A DNA stretch of 18,156 bases from an uncultured Eubacteriales bacterium (lineage in GTDB: Bacteria > Bacillota > Clostridia > Oscillospirales > Oscillospiraceae): the NCBI GenBank assembly GCA_900549545.1, contig URPA01000039.1:1-18156 (forward strand), in the 5' to 3' direction. This document shows, piece by piece, positions 6,099 to 13,359 of the stretch. Numbering within the stretch: the stretch's first letter is position 1; each line of letters begins with the position of its first letter. The notes below the pieces were generated by a model. It had not been told where the DNA came from and made no database searches. It was given only the letters and a program-made list of their open reading frames with translations. Position numbers and translations under genes: made by a program.

Positions 6099-6938
6099 AT
6101 GAAAAAATATCTTTTGCCCGTCCTCGCCGCCGCGCTGCTCCTCACCGGCTGCGGCGCTGAAAAGCCTGCGGAGAAAGCCCCACGCCCTGTCGCCCCGCCG
6201 ACCGTGATTATCGCCGCTGACCAGCCCAGCCCAAGCCTGGAACCGGAGCCCCGGCGCACGGCTATTGACTGCCCTTACAGCAGCCTTGGCTTTGAGGGGC
6301 GGGATGTGAACGCCCAGCACTACCGCAGGAGCTATTCAACAACGGAGGCGGAGCTGATAAGCGCGGTTTGGAACATTATCAGCAGCGAGGAACGCGAAGA
6401 GGTATCGGACTATCAAAGCTGGGAGGACCCGATGAATCTGACCTTCCTCGGCCGAACGACCGAGCGGGTGAGGCTCCAGCCGGACGATTACTGCGAGCTG
6501 GTGGACTCCGGGAAGAAATACGCCCTCCCGCCGGGGAGCTATTCCGCTATATCCGAGCTGCTGACTGCGTACACAACGGAAAACTGCTCCTTCACCATTG
6601 ATGAAAATTTCCTGAATATTGACACAAGCCTGCCGTTTTCGATTGAGTTCTATTATGGCCAGACGCAGCGTATATCAGCAATGCCCTACGAAACCGGAGA
6701 TTTCACGGAGGACTGGGTGCTGATACCAACCGATATTCGCGACTGGGAGCACACCGGGCGCTTTGCTTACATTCAGGATATTTACACCAAAGAGGGCTTC
6801 GGGCCTGTGGAGCTGAGCGTCCATTTTGACGAGCTGCTCATAACCGTCAGCTGCGACGGCGTGAGCAAACTGTTCTCCACCGATCAGGCGACAATGGATT
6901 CCATTGACAGCCTGATTGAGAATTTGGAAAACGGATAA
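6099..6938 (+). CDS. Second lipoprotein of unknown function
   Basis: This 279-residue protein has a clear type II signal peptide: KK at 2-3, hydrophobic core to 15, and lipobox LTGC with C18. A Pro/Ala/Lys-rich linker follows, about 30 residues long. The remaining soluble domain (about 50-279) has alternating short strands and acidic patches; I recognise no family. Its signal peptide is nearly position-for-position the same as that of the preceding lipoprotein (K/R-x-x-L-P-x-L-A-A core), which suggests shared origin of at least that part. The mature domains are not obviously alike by eye. The start ATG is 3 nt after the upstream stop with GGGGTGA just before it. The operon ends at a bidirectional terminator. 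Confidence 0.85.
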   Translation: MKKYLLPVLAAALLLTGCGAEKPAEKAPRPVAPPTVIIAADQPSPSLEPEPRRTAIDCPYSSLGFEGRDVNAQHYRRSYSTTEAELISAVWNIISSEEREEVSDYQSWEDPMNLTFLGRTTERVRLQPDDYCELVDSGKKYALPPGSYSAISELLTAYTTENCSFTIDENFLNIDTSLPFSIEFYYGQTQRISAMPYETGDFTEDWVLIPTDIRDWEHTGRFAYIQDIYTKEGFGPVELSVHFDELLITVSCDGVSKLFSTDQATMDSIDSLIENLENG

Positions 6939-6947
6939 AAAAATATC

Positions 6948-6984
6948 GGGGAGCTTGAGCCAGACTCACGCTCCCCTGTTTTTT
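6948..6984. terminator. Bidirectional terminator between convergent genes
   Basis: GGGGAGC (6948-6954) pairs with GCTCCCC (6970-6976), with an inner TGAG/CTCA stem. T-runs follow on the plus strand (6979-6984) and on the minus strand (the A-rich 6937-6944). It ends the lipoprotein operon and the convergent membrane gene, whose stop codon overlaps the T-run. Confidence 0.85.
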
Positions 6985-7516
6985 ATGCCGAATAGTGTTC
7001 CATCATATAGCTCATCAATCGAAGCCCGTATATTGCTTTTAAATCCTCCATACACACTATTAACAATAATATCCCAAGTACTATCAGCGTGATGCCAAGC
7101 GCAAGCATCACCCAGCCAAAGATTCGCGCAATTTTTATTATGCGCAGGGTTTCACTCTTTGGTGTTCTGCCCGGGTCTTTGGCACAGCGGCGCTCTATCT
7201 TTTTTCTGAACCACCGCGGGCGGCGCTCATAGTAAATCTGAAACCACAGCGAGCCACATTCCGGGTGCTGTATTCCCTCGCGTACATAGCGTTGAATCGA
7301 GATAAATGTAATTCCGAGCACTATTTCTTCCAAGCCAATCATTAAATATGTGGAAATGTGATAAAATTGAAGCACTCCCAGCGTCAGATGATACAAATAC
7401 CTGGATCCGAATAAAATAAAAATAAAGCTTATTATAGGGAATAAAATAACCAGGATTCTTTTTCTTGCTTGACGGCGTGAAAGCTGTTCATAAGTCCATG
7501 TTTTTTTGTTTTCCAT
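6983..7516 (-). CDS. Small three-segment membrane protein, unknown function
   Basis: The 177-residue protein has a basic N-terminus and three hydrophobic segments: about 21-38, 55-75 and 130-156. A basic hydrophilic stretch (about 95-125, RRPRWFRKKIERR) lies between the second and third, so it probably faces the cytoplasm. I do not recognise a family. I chose ATG 7516 (MENKKTWTYEQ) because GGGGA lies about 8 nt upstream; the frame is open further up to 7579, but those residues look like leader. Base composition and codon use are visibly more AT-rich than in the flanking genes, which hints at recent arrival. It is convergent with the lipoproteins and divergent from the MATE gene. Confidence 0.7.
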   Translation of the reverse strand: MENKKTWTYEQLSRRQARKRILVILFPIISFIFILFGSRYLYHLTLGVLQFYHISTYLMIGLEEIVLGITFISIQRYVREGIQHPECGSLWFQIYYERRPRWFRKKIERRCAKDPGRTPKSETLRIIKIARIFGWVMLALGITLIVLGILLLIVCMEDLKAIYGLRLMSYMMEHYSA

Positions 7517-7550
7517 ATGCTTTTCCCCATAAACTATTGTCTTTTGCTTA

Positions 7551-7594
7551 AGTTTAGCATATATTTCCGTGGAAAACACCTTAAGAAATCTTAA
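7551..7594 (-). promoter_or_regulatory. Possible control region of the small membrane gene
   Basis: On the minus strand, TGCTAAACT (7559-7551) resembles an extended -10 box without a good -35. A perfect palindrome TTAAGA-AA-TCTTAA (7581-7594) lies just upstream and could bind a dimeric regulator. Support is weak. Confidence 0.3.
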
Positions 7595-7640
7595 AAGCCA
7601 ACGTCATATCCGCCATTTTTATTCTCTTTCGCCCTTGCTA

Positions 7641-7669
7641 TTTACATAAAAATTATAATGTGTTAAAAT
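7641..7669 (+). promoter_or_regulatory. Promoter of the MATE gene
   Basis: TTTACA (7641-7646), 17-bp spacer, TAAAAT (7664-7669); each box matches 5/6. The predicted start is near 7676. A perfect TATAAT (7654-7659) also lies inside the spacer but has no -35 at proper distance. Confidence 0.65.
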
Positions 7670-7697
7670 CCCTTTCGTTGTCACAGAAAGGGATTTT
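7665..7697 (+). promoter_or_regulatory. 12-bp inverted repeat covering -10, start and SD of the MATE gene
   Basis: AAAATCCCTTTC (7665-7676) and GAAAGGGATTTT (7686-7697) form a perfect 12-bp repeat with a 9-nt spacer. It overlaps the -10 box, the predicted start and the SD (AAAGGG, 7687-7692), and is followed by T and the ATG. It may be a repressor operator, or an SD-hiding/terminator-like hairpin if transcription starts upstream near 7666. Confidence 0.65.
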
Positions 7698-7699
7698 TT

Positions 7700-9061
7700 A
7701 TGGAAAACAGACTTACAGAAAACAAAATGGGCGTTATGCCAATGAGCAGGCTGCTGCTGGACATGGGCGTACCCATCATGATATCGATGCTGGTGCAGGC
7801 GCTTTACAATGTAGTGGACGGGATGTTCGTCTCGCGCATAAGCGAGCACGCGTTTACCGCTATCTCCGTCGCCTTCCCGATGCAAAATTTGCTCATCGCC
7901 TTCGCGGTGGGCCTCGGCGTGGGCATGAACGCGCTGCTCTCCCGCGCGCTTGGCGCGGGTGACCCGGAGAAGGTCAGAGCCGCCGCGCTCAACGGGCTTA
8001 TGCTGCAAGGCCTGAGCTATCTGCTGTTTCTGGTGGTGGGGCTGACTCTGGTGGAGCCATATATGCGCGCCCAGACCGATGTGGAGGAGATCGTCCAGTA
8101 TGGCATTGTGTACCTGCGCATCGTGCTTATTTTCTCCGTGGGCATCTTCGGTGAGATAAGCTTTGAGCGCCTGCTCCAATCCACCGGCCGTGCGCGGTAC
8201 TCGATGTACACCCAGCTCTCCGGCGCTATCTTCAACATCGTCTTTGACCCGATTCTCATCTTCGGCCTGCTCGGCTTCCCGAAGCTCGGCATCGCGGGCG
8301 CGGCCTACGCCACTGTCGGCGGGCAGATTTTCGGCGCGCTCATCGGGCTGTTCCTGTGCCTGAAGAAAAACCCTGAGGTACCCCTGAGCTTCCATGGCTT
8401 CAAGCCCAGCAAGCTGATTTTAGGGGAGCTTCTTAAAATCAGCATCCCGTCCATCGTCATGTCCTCGGTCTCGTCGGTGATGACCTTCGGCATGGATATT
8501 ATCCTCAACGGCTTTTCCTCCACGGCGGTGGCGGTGTTCGGCGCTTATTTCAAGCTCCAGAGCTTTGTCATCATGCCGGTCATTGGGCTTACAAACGCCA
8601 TTGTCCCCATCATCGCCTTCAACTACGGGGCGAACAAGCCGGAGCGGATACACTCGGCAATAAAATTCGGCATGCTGTACGCCAGCATCCTGACCATTTC
8701 AGGCTTTATCCTGCTGCAAACCATCCCGCACAAGCTGCTGCTGATATTTGACGCGAAGGAGTACATGATGCAGATTGGCATACCCGCCCTGCGCATAATC
8801 AGCACGCACTACCTCATTGCCGGAGTGTGCATAACTATTAGCTGCGTGTGCCAGGCCTTCGGTTACAGCGTATATAGCCTCTTTATCTCCTGCCTGCGGC
8901 AGCTTGTTGCCCTGCTCCCGGCGGCATATCTGCTCTCACTCACAGGAAGGCTCGACCTTATCTGGCTCTCCTTCCCGATTGCGGAGGTAGTGTCCATATC
9001 GGTGAGCCTCCCCATGCTGAAAAGAGTGCTGAGAAAAACGGGCATGGCAAAAGCAAAATAA
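7700..9061 (+). CDS. MATE family multidrug/toxin efflux transporter
   Basis: This 453-residue inner-membrane antiporter of the MATE family (DinF/NorM-like) exports cationic drugs or metabolites in exchange for H+ or Na+. Both pseudo-symmetric halves are visible. The N-terminal half opens with MGVPIMISMLVQALYNVVDGMFV and then has a long glycine-rich helix (LLIAFAVGLGVGMNALLSRALGAGD). The second half begins near residue 238 with LLKISIPSIVMSSVSSVMTFG, the equivalent of the first helix. About twelve hydrophobic segments fit the length. The start is ATG 7700 with AAAGGGA 6-7 nt upstream. Monocistronic, with an unusual palindromic control region; a bidirectional terminator lies at 9237-9268. The substrate cannot be told from sequence. 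Confidence 0.93.
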   Translation: MENRLTENKMGVMPMSRLLLDMGVPIMISMLVQALYNVVDGMFVSRISEHAFTAISVAFPMQNLLIAFAVGLGVGMNALLSRALGAGDPEKVRAAALNGLMLQGLSYLLFLVVGLTLVEPYMRAQTDVEEIVQYGIVYLRIVLIFSVGIFGEISFERLLQSTGRARYSMYTQLSGAIFNIVFDPILIFGLLGFPKLGIAGAAYATVGGQIFGALIGLFLCLKKNPEVPLSFHGFKPSKLILGELLKISIPSIVMSSVSSVMTFGMDIILNGFSSTAVAVFGAYFKLQSFVIMPVIGLTNAIVPIIAFNYGANKPERIHSAIKFGMLYASILTISGFILLQTIPHKLLLIFDAKEYMMQIGIPALRIISTHYLIAGVCITISCVCQAFGYSVYSLFISCLRQLVALLPAAYLLSLTGRLDLIWLSFPIAEVVSISVSLPMLKRVLRKTGMAKAK

Positions 9062-9084
9062 AAAAACAGCACCGCATTTACTTG

Positions 9085-9131
9085 CTTCCCCCTCTGGGGG
9101 AAGTGGCGAGCTTGCGAGCCTATAGGGGGGG
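9085..9131 (+). repeat. Intergenic repeat, copy B1
   Basis: A perfect CTTCCCCC-TCT-GGGGGAAG hairpin (9085-9103) is followed by GGCGAGCTTGCGAGCC and a G-run (ATAGGGGGGG). It lies 34 bp before repeat copy A3, and a diverged relative lies at 3231-3346. Confidence 0.6.
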
Positions 9132-9164
9132 CTGCCTTGCACCAAATTGAGTCAGGCGCTCACA

Positions 9165-9213
9165 GCCCCCCTTCAGTCAGCTTCGCTGACAGCTCCCCCT
9201 CATGGGGAGCCAA
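9165..9213 (+). repeat. Two-hairpin intergenic repeat, copy A3
   Basis: GTCAGC-TTC-GCTGAC (9176-9190) is followed by GCTCCCC/GGGGAGC (9192-9198/9204-9210). The first hairpin is identical to copy A1; the second keeps the stem but has a different, shorter loop. Confidence 0.75.
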
Positions 9214-9236
9214 GATGGTCGGTGCAAATTTCCAAC

Positions 9237-9268
9237 AAAAAACCACAGGCGTTTGCCTGTGGTTTTTT
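9237..9268. terminator. Bidirectional terminator between MATE gene and asd
   Basis: CCACAGGC (9243-9250) pairs with GCCTGTGG (9255-9262) around GTTT, flanked by six A on the left and six T on the right, so it works on both strands. It lies 6 bp from the stop codon of asd. Confidence 0.9.
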
Positions 9269-9274
9269 GTGGCA

Positions 9275-10282
9275 TTACATATTCTCCGACAGCAGCTTCA
9301 AAATCTGCACGGCGTTGCTGGCGGCGCCCTTTCTTATCTGGTCGCCGCAGCACCAGAGGGTCAGGCCGTGGTCATCGGTCAAATCATCCCTTATCCTGCC
9401 GACCCAGACGAGGTCCTGATTGGTGGTATCGAGCGGTGTGGGGTAATTTCTGCCCTGATAGTCCTCAATGAGCCTGCAGCCGGGGAAGGCGCGCACGGCC
9501 TCCTTCGCCTGCTCGATGGAGATCTTCTCCTCCGTGCGCAGGGTGACAGAAATGGAGTGCGAGCGCATGACAGGCACACGCACGCAGGTGCAGGTGACCT
9601 TCAGCTCCGGCAGGTGCAGAATTCTGCGCCCCTCGTTTTGCATCTTCATCTCCTCATCGGTGTAGAGATTATCAAGCTCATCGCCGATGTGCGGAATGAC
9701 GTTCATGGCGATCTGCGTGGGGAAGGTGCTGCACTTGACCTCGCCCCCGGTGGCGAGAGCCTTCATCTGGTCCTCAAGCTCGTGCAGACCCGGCTGGCCC
9801 GCGCCGGACACCGCCTGATATGTGCAGGCGACCATGCTCTTTATCGGAGAGAGCTTCGCAATCCCCGCAACCGCCATAAGCGTGATTATGGAAGAGCAGT
9901 TGGGGTTTGCGATGATGCCCTTGTTGTTAAAGGCGTCCTGCCCGTTTATCTCCGGCACGACGAGAGGGACATCCGGGTCAAGGCGGAAGGCGGAGCTGTT
10001 GTCGATGTACACTGCGCCGCTCTTGACGATGGCAGGGGCAAAGCGGCGGGACATACCGTTTTTCACAGCGCCGAGGACAAAATCCATGCCCTCAAAGCTC
10101 TCGTCGGTGGCCTCCTCAATGGTGACCTCCTCGCCCTTGAAAATGACCTTTTCCCCGGCGCTTCTCGCGCTGGCAAGGGGCAGCAGCTTTCCCACAGGAA
10201 TATCGTACTCCTCCAGAACCTTGAGCATCTCACAGCCGACAGCGCCGGTCGCGCCAAGGATGGCAACATTGAATTTTTTCAT
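9275..10282 (-). CDS. asd: Aspartate-semialdehyde dehydrogenase
   Basis: This cytosolic enzyme reduces L-4-aspartyl phosphate to L-aspartate 4-semialdehyde with NADPH, the branch point to lysine/diaminopimelate, methionine and threonine. Visible are the nucleotide-binding loop GATGAVG (10-16), catalytic Cys129 in NPNCSS, SGAGQPG (159-165), and the acid/base region RVPVMRSH with His242. The 335-residue length is normal for the Gram-positive branch of the family. ATG 10282 has a strong AGGAGGAG just upstream. It is the last gene of hom-lysC-asd, 26 nt after lysC, and supplies the substrate for Hom encoded at the head of the same operon. Confidence 0.97.
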   Translation of the reverse strand: MKKFNVAILGATGAVGCEMLKVLEEYDIPVGKLLPLASARSAGEKVIFKGEEVTIEEATDESFEGMDFVLGAVKNGMSRRFAPAIVKSGAVYIDNSSAFRLDPDVPLVVPEINGQDAFNNKGIIANPNCSSIITLMAVAGIAKLSPIKSMVACTYQAVSGAGQPGLHELEDQMKALATGGEVKCSTFPTQIAMNVIPHIGDELDNLYTDEEMKMQNEGRRILHLPELKVTCTCVRVPVMRSHSISVTLRTEEKISIEQAKEAVRAFPGCRLIEDYQGRNYPTPLDTTNQDLVWVGRIRDDLTDDHGLTLWCCGDQIRKGAASNAVQILKLLSENM

Positions 10283-10308
10283 ATTTTCTCCTCCTATTTC
10301 CTGTTAAA

Positions 10309-11622
10309 TCAGCCCGCGAATCCGTCGTACAGCACGCGGATGGCGGTTTCAAATTTGTCGTTTTCAACGCCCACTATGATTGAAAGCTCATCCGCGCCCT
10401 GAGCGATGGTACGGATGTTGACGCCGTTGTCGCCCAGCGCCTGAAAAAGCTTGCCGGAGATACCGGGTCGGAAGGTCATTTTTCTGCCGACAGCGGCGAC
10501 GAGGGCAATCCCGTCCTGCACATCCACCGTGTCCGGGGAGCAGGTCTTTTTAATATCGGCAATCACCGAGTACAGCGCGTCCCCCAGCGCGGCGGTGGAC
10601 GCCACAAGCGCGAAGCTGTCAAGGCCGAGGGTTATATGCTCCACCGGCACCCTGTACCTGTCAAGCACCTCGAGCGCCTGACGGAGCGTTCCGCAGGTGC
10701 TGAGATTTCGCTTTGAAAGCGTGATGATGGTGAAGTTTCGCCGCCCGGCGATGCCGGTTATAAAGCGCTCGCGGCTCTCCTCGCGGTCGATGCTGTCGAC
10801 TATCATGGTGCCCGCGTCCTGCGGGCGGTTGGTGTTTCTTATATTCAGCGGAATGCTCTTCTCCTTCACCGGCTGGACCGATTCCTCATGCAGGACGCTC
10901 GCCCCCATGAAGGCAAGCTCCCGAAGCTCGGCATAGGTTATGCGGGAGATGGGCTTTGGGTCGGGCACTATGCGGGGGTCCGCCATGAGTATGCCGGAGA
11001 CGTCCGTCCAGTTTTCATACACCGCCGCGTCCACCGCGGCCGCCGCGAGTGCGCCGGTAATGTCGCTCCCGCCGCGGGTCATGACCTTGATTCTGCCCGT
11101 GGGCAGGCTCCCGTAAAAGCCGGGGATAAGCACCCGCTCATGCTCGGAGAGCGCCTTGTTGATGGCGGCGTATGTGCGCTCGCGGTCAATCTGCCCCTCG
11201 AGGGTGAAGAACACGCAGTCCGCCGCATCCACAAAATCAAAGCCCAGATACTCCGCCAGCAGCCGGGAGGTGAAATATTCACCCCTCGAGACCAGCTCAT
11301 CCACCGGGAAATCGCGGCTGAGCCTCGCGCGAAGCTTCTGAAACTCCCCCGCCACATCATAGCTGAGCTTCAAATCGTCCCGAATCTCGGCAAAGCGCTG
11401 TTCTATACTATTCAAAATATCCTCGCAGGATACGCCGTAATTGAGATGTGCGTGGCAGAGGTAAAGTAAATCTGTGAGCTTATGGTCGTCCGCTGAGCGC
11501 TTGCCAGCGGCGGAGGATACCACCACCCGGCGCTCGGGGTCGGCATCAATTATCGCCTTGACCTTCTTGAACTGCTCGGCCCCCGCAACGGAGGAGCCGC
11601 CGAATTTTGCAACCTTTATCAT
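10309..11622 (-). CDS. lysC: Aspartate kinase (aspartokinase)
   Basis: This enzyme phosphorylates L-aspartate with ATP, the first committed step of the aspartate family. The 437-residue protein starts with MIKVAKFGGSS (KFGGSS 6-11) and has the TRGGSD motif (182-187) in the amino-acid-kinase domain. A C-terminal ACT pair follows (about 294-355 and 370-437; the second includes FRPGISGKLFQALGDNGVNIRTI). ACT domains in this family bind lysine and/or threonine for feedback. I chose ATG 11622 because GAGG lies 8 nt upstream, overlapping the hom stop; an upstream in-frame TTG is less likely. It lies 10 nt after hom. The gene symbol is by function; the paralog class (lysC, dapG or thrA-like) cannot be settled, though the operon suggests a role in threonine supply. 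Confidence 0.95.
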   Translation of the reverse strand: MIKVAKFGGSSVAGAEQFKKVKAIIDADPERRVVVSSAAGKRSADDHKLTDLLYLCHAHLNYGVSCEDILNSIEQRFAEIRDDLKLSYDVAGEFQKLRARLSRDFPVDELVSRGEYFTSRLLAEYLGFDFVDAADCVFFTLEGQIDRERTYAAINKALSEHERVLIPGFYGSLPTGRIKVMTRGGSDITGALAAAAVDAAVYENWTDVSGILMADPRIVPDPKPISRITYAELRELAFMGASVLHEESVQPVKEKSIPLNIRNTNRPQDAGTMIVDSIDREESRERFITGIAGRRNFTIITLSKRNLSTCGTLRQALEVLDRYRVPVEHITLGLDSFALVASTAALGDALYSVIADIKKTCSPDTVDVQDGIALVAAVGRKMTFRPGISGKLFQALGDNGVNIRTIAQGADELSIIVGVENDKFETAIRVLYDGFAG

Positions 11623-11632
11623 CGTCAACGCC

Positions 11633-12778
11633 TCACTGCCTTATTGCCGCGAAGAAAACCTCTCCGCCCGCCTGCCTTATCTTGGCGGCGGCCTCGTGCA
11701 TCTGTGAGACGGAGATAATCTCCGTCACCACTCTGGCGATGCCGCCCTCGGCCTCGACGCTCGCGCAGGGCAGCTCACCCGCCATGCTCTCCGGCAGGCG
11801 GACATAATAGGCGTGGCTGGCGGCGGAGTTGTCCGCCGCGACACGGACGCAGCTGTCCTTGAGCATGGCCTTATGGCCGATGGCAATGCAGCTTAAATCG
11901 CGCAGAACCGCGGAGGCAGTGGGATAGCGGCCCGCGCCCTGCCCCATCAGCACGATGGAGCCGGAGTTGAGGCCCTCATAGCGCGCCATGTTGAAATTTG
12001 CCAGCACCGAGCACTCAGCGGCGGAGCTTGTCAGCAGCACAGGCTCCACATAGGCGCAGAGCTTACCGTCGCTCTCGCCGCCGCTGACTATCAGGCGGCA
12101 GGTGTAGCCTTTGGCTTGAAAATGGCGGACATCGGCGGCGGTTATGTTTTCAATGCCCTCGTTCAAAAGCCCGCTCACCGGCAGCTTATCATAGCTCACC
12201 GCGCAGGCGAGCATAATTTTTCTCAGCGCGTCAAGCCCGGAAACATCGGCCGTGGGGTCAGCCTCAGCATAGCCGAGGCGCTGCGCATCGCTCAGCGCCT
12301 GAGAATACTCCAGCCCCAAGCGCTGCATAGCGTCGAGCATATAGTTCGTTGTGCCGTTGAGTATGCCGCCGAGGGAGAGAATCTTATCGCTCTCTCTGGC
12401 AATGGAGAGATTGTGCAGGAAGGGCACAGCGCCGCCGCAGGCCGCGCTGAAGATGAAGGCGGCGCCGCTTTCGCTTGCTATCGCCTGAAGCTCCGGCCCT
12501 TTTTCGGATACCAGCGCCTTGTTGGAGGTGACGAAGTGCTTGCCCGCCTTCAAAACCGCGCAGGCGTAAGTGAATGCGGGCTCAATGCCGCCCATGACCT
12601 CCGCCACCGCGTCAACGCTATTATCGCTGACAATATCATCAATGGACGTGACCTTAAAAGGCGCGTCCGCCTTTCCCGGGCGGACAAGCACCGGGCCAGC
12701 TTCAAGCCCGTTTGCATTTTGCAGCATCTCATAAACGCCGACGCCGACTGTTCCGAATCCCAAAACCGCTACTTTCAT
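11633..12778 (-). CDS. hom: Homoserine dehydrogenase, compact form
   Basis: It reduces aspartate semialdehyde to L-homoserine with NAD(P)H. GFGTVG (7-12) marks the Rossmann fold, SNKALV (85-90) has the conserved lysine, NGTTNYM is at 141-147, and AEADPTADVSGLDALRK (171-187) carries the catalytic Asp/Lys pair (D183, K187). ATG 12778 has GGAGG 5 nt upstream; the open frame further upstream is the divergent promoter region. At 381 residues it is shorter than the usual 400-435. The segment after the first Rossmann helix is reduced, and the C-terminal ACT region (about 325-381) lacks roughly 15-20 residues where the first ACT helix and ligand loop should be. First gene of hom-lysC-asd, divergent from the HTH+ACT protein gene. 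Confidence 0.95.
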   Translation of the reverse strand: MKVAVLGFGTVGVGVYEMLQNANGLEAGPVLVRPGKADAPFKVTSIDDIVSDNSVDAVAEVMGGIEPAFTYACAVLKAGKHFVTSNKALVSEKGPELQAIASESGAAFIFSAACGGAVPFLHNLSIARESDKILSLGGILNGTTNYMLDAMQRLGLEYSQALSDAQRLGYAEADPTADVSGLDALRKIMLACAVSYDKLPVSGLLNEGIENITAADVRHFQAKGYTCRLIVSGGESDGKLCAYVEPVLLTSSAAECSVLANFNMARYEGLNSGSIVLMGQGAGRYPTASAVLRDLSCIAIGHKAMLKDSCVRVAADNSAASHAYYVRLPESMAGELPCASVEAEGGIARVVTEIISVSQMHEAAAKIRQAGGEVFFAAIRQ

Positions 12779-12805
12779 CTCTGCCTCCGAAATTTTTCTG
12801 TGTCC

Positions 12806-12820
12806 GTGTTTAAAAAACAC
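12806..12820. promoter_or_regulatory. Inverted repeat, possible operator of the threonine cluster
   Basis: GTGTTT-AAA-AAACAC is a perfect 6-bp inverted repeat. It abuts the -35 of the rightward promoter and falls in the hom leader. A wider TGTCC/GGACA pair (12801-12805/12836-12840) encloses it. That this is the operator is inference from position. Confidence 0.4.
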
Positions 12821-12849
12821 TTGTATTTTTGACGTGGACAGTGTATCAT
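12821..12849 (+). promoter_or_regulatory. Rightward promoter of thrR-like/thrC/thrB
   Basis: TTGTAT (12821-12826), 17-bp spacer, TATCAT (12844-12849, 5/6). The predicted start is near 12856, leaving a leader of about 54 nt. Confidence 0.55.
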
Positions 12850-12868
12850 ATACCTGCTCTAAACGCAA
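12840..12868 (-). promoter_or_regulatory. Leftward promoter of hom-lysC-asd
   Basis: On the minus strand TTGCGT (12868-12863), 17-bp spacer, TACACT (12845-12840) preceded by TG-A (extended -10). The -10 box overlaps that of the rightward promoter by two bases, so only one polymerase could bind at a time. Confidence 0.5.
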
Positions 12869-12909
12869 GCGATATTTTGAGGATTTTCGTAAATTGGAGA
12901 GATTGAACA

Positions 12910-13347
12910 ATGCTTGACAACTATCTCATCGTTCATAAGAACATTTTGCCGGATTATTACGAAAAAGTGCTTGAGGCCCGGCGGCTGCTCGACAGCGGCA
13001 AGGTCAGGGAGGTCAGCCAGGCGGCAAAAATGGCGGGCATCTCCCGCAGCACTTATTATAAGTATAAGGACTATATTTTTGAGCCCTCGGACATGGCTGA
13101 GGGGCGAAAGGCCGTGCTGTCGTTCATGCTCGAGCATGAGGCCGGGGTTCTCTCAGAGCTTCTGGCGCGCATCTCCGCCGCCGGGGCGAATGTTTTGACC
13201 ATCACGCAGAGCCTGCCGATTCACAACATGGCGAGCGTCACCGTGTCGGTGGATATAAGCTCCATGCCCGGCCCCCTGTCGGCGCTGCTGAGCGATATTG
13301 AATCCTCCGCCGGAGTGGAGAAGGCCCGGCTAATAGCAGTCGAATAA
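12910..13347 (+). CDS. UPF0735 ACT-domain protein, ThrR (PheB)-like regulator
   Basis: This 145-residue protein has two parts. Residues about 30-58 (VSQAAKMAGISRSTYYKYKDY) read as a helix-turn-helix, and residues about 68-145 form an ACT domain starting VLSFMLEHEAGVLSELLARISAAGANVLTI. Members were long annotated as PheB. From memory, the B. subtilis homolog is ThrR, a repressor of hom-thrCB. Here it is divergent from hom and 12 nt upstream of thrC, the expected place for a local regulator sensing threonine or a related amino acid. GGAGAG (12896-12901) is 8 nt before the ATG. An alternative is a free regulatory ACT subunit for the compact homoserine dehydrogenase. DNA binding is inference. Confidence 0.88.
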   Translation: MLDNYLIVHKNILPDYYEKVLEARRLLDSGKVREVSQAAKMAGISRSTYYKYKDYIFEPSDMAEGRKAVLSFMLEHEAGVLSELLARISAAGANVLTITQSLPIHNMASVTVSVDISSMPGPLSALLSDIESSAGVEKARLIAVE

Positions 13348-13359
13348 AGGAGAAAAACT

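Noticed and set aside
7654..7659. Perfect TATAAT as the main promoter of the MATE gene
   Set aside because: No -35 at 16-18 bp; the TTTACA-17-TAAAAT pair fits better, so it is kept only as an alternative.
9137..10402. 421-residue plus-strand frame over asd
   Set aside because: It is antisense to a clear asd gene, has no SD or family match, and arises from the GC-biased third positions of the real gene.
12779..12909. T-box, lysine riboswitch or leader-peptide attenuator before hom or thrC
   Set aside because: The 131-bp divergent region is too short and shows no T-box sequence, lysine-aptamer core, or Thr/Ile-rich leader peptide.
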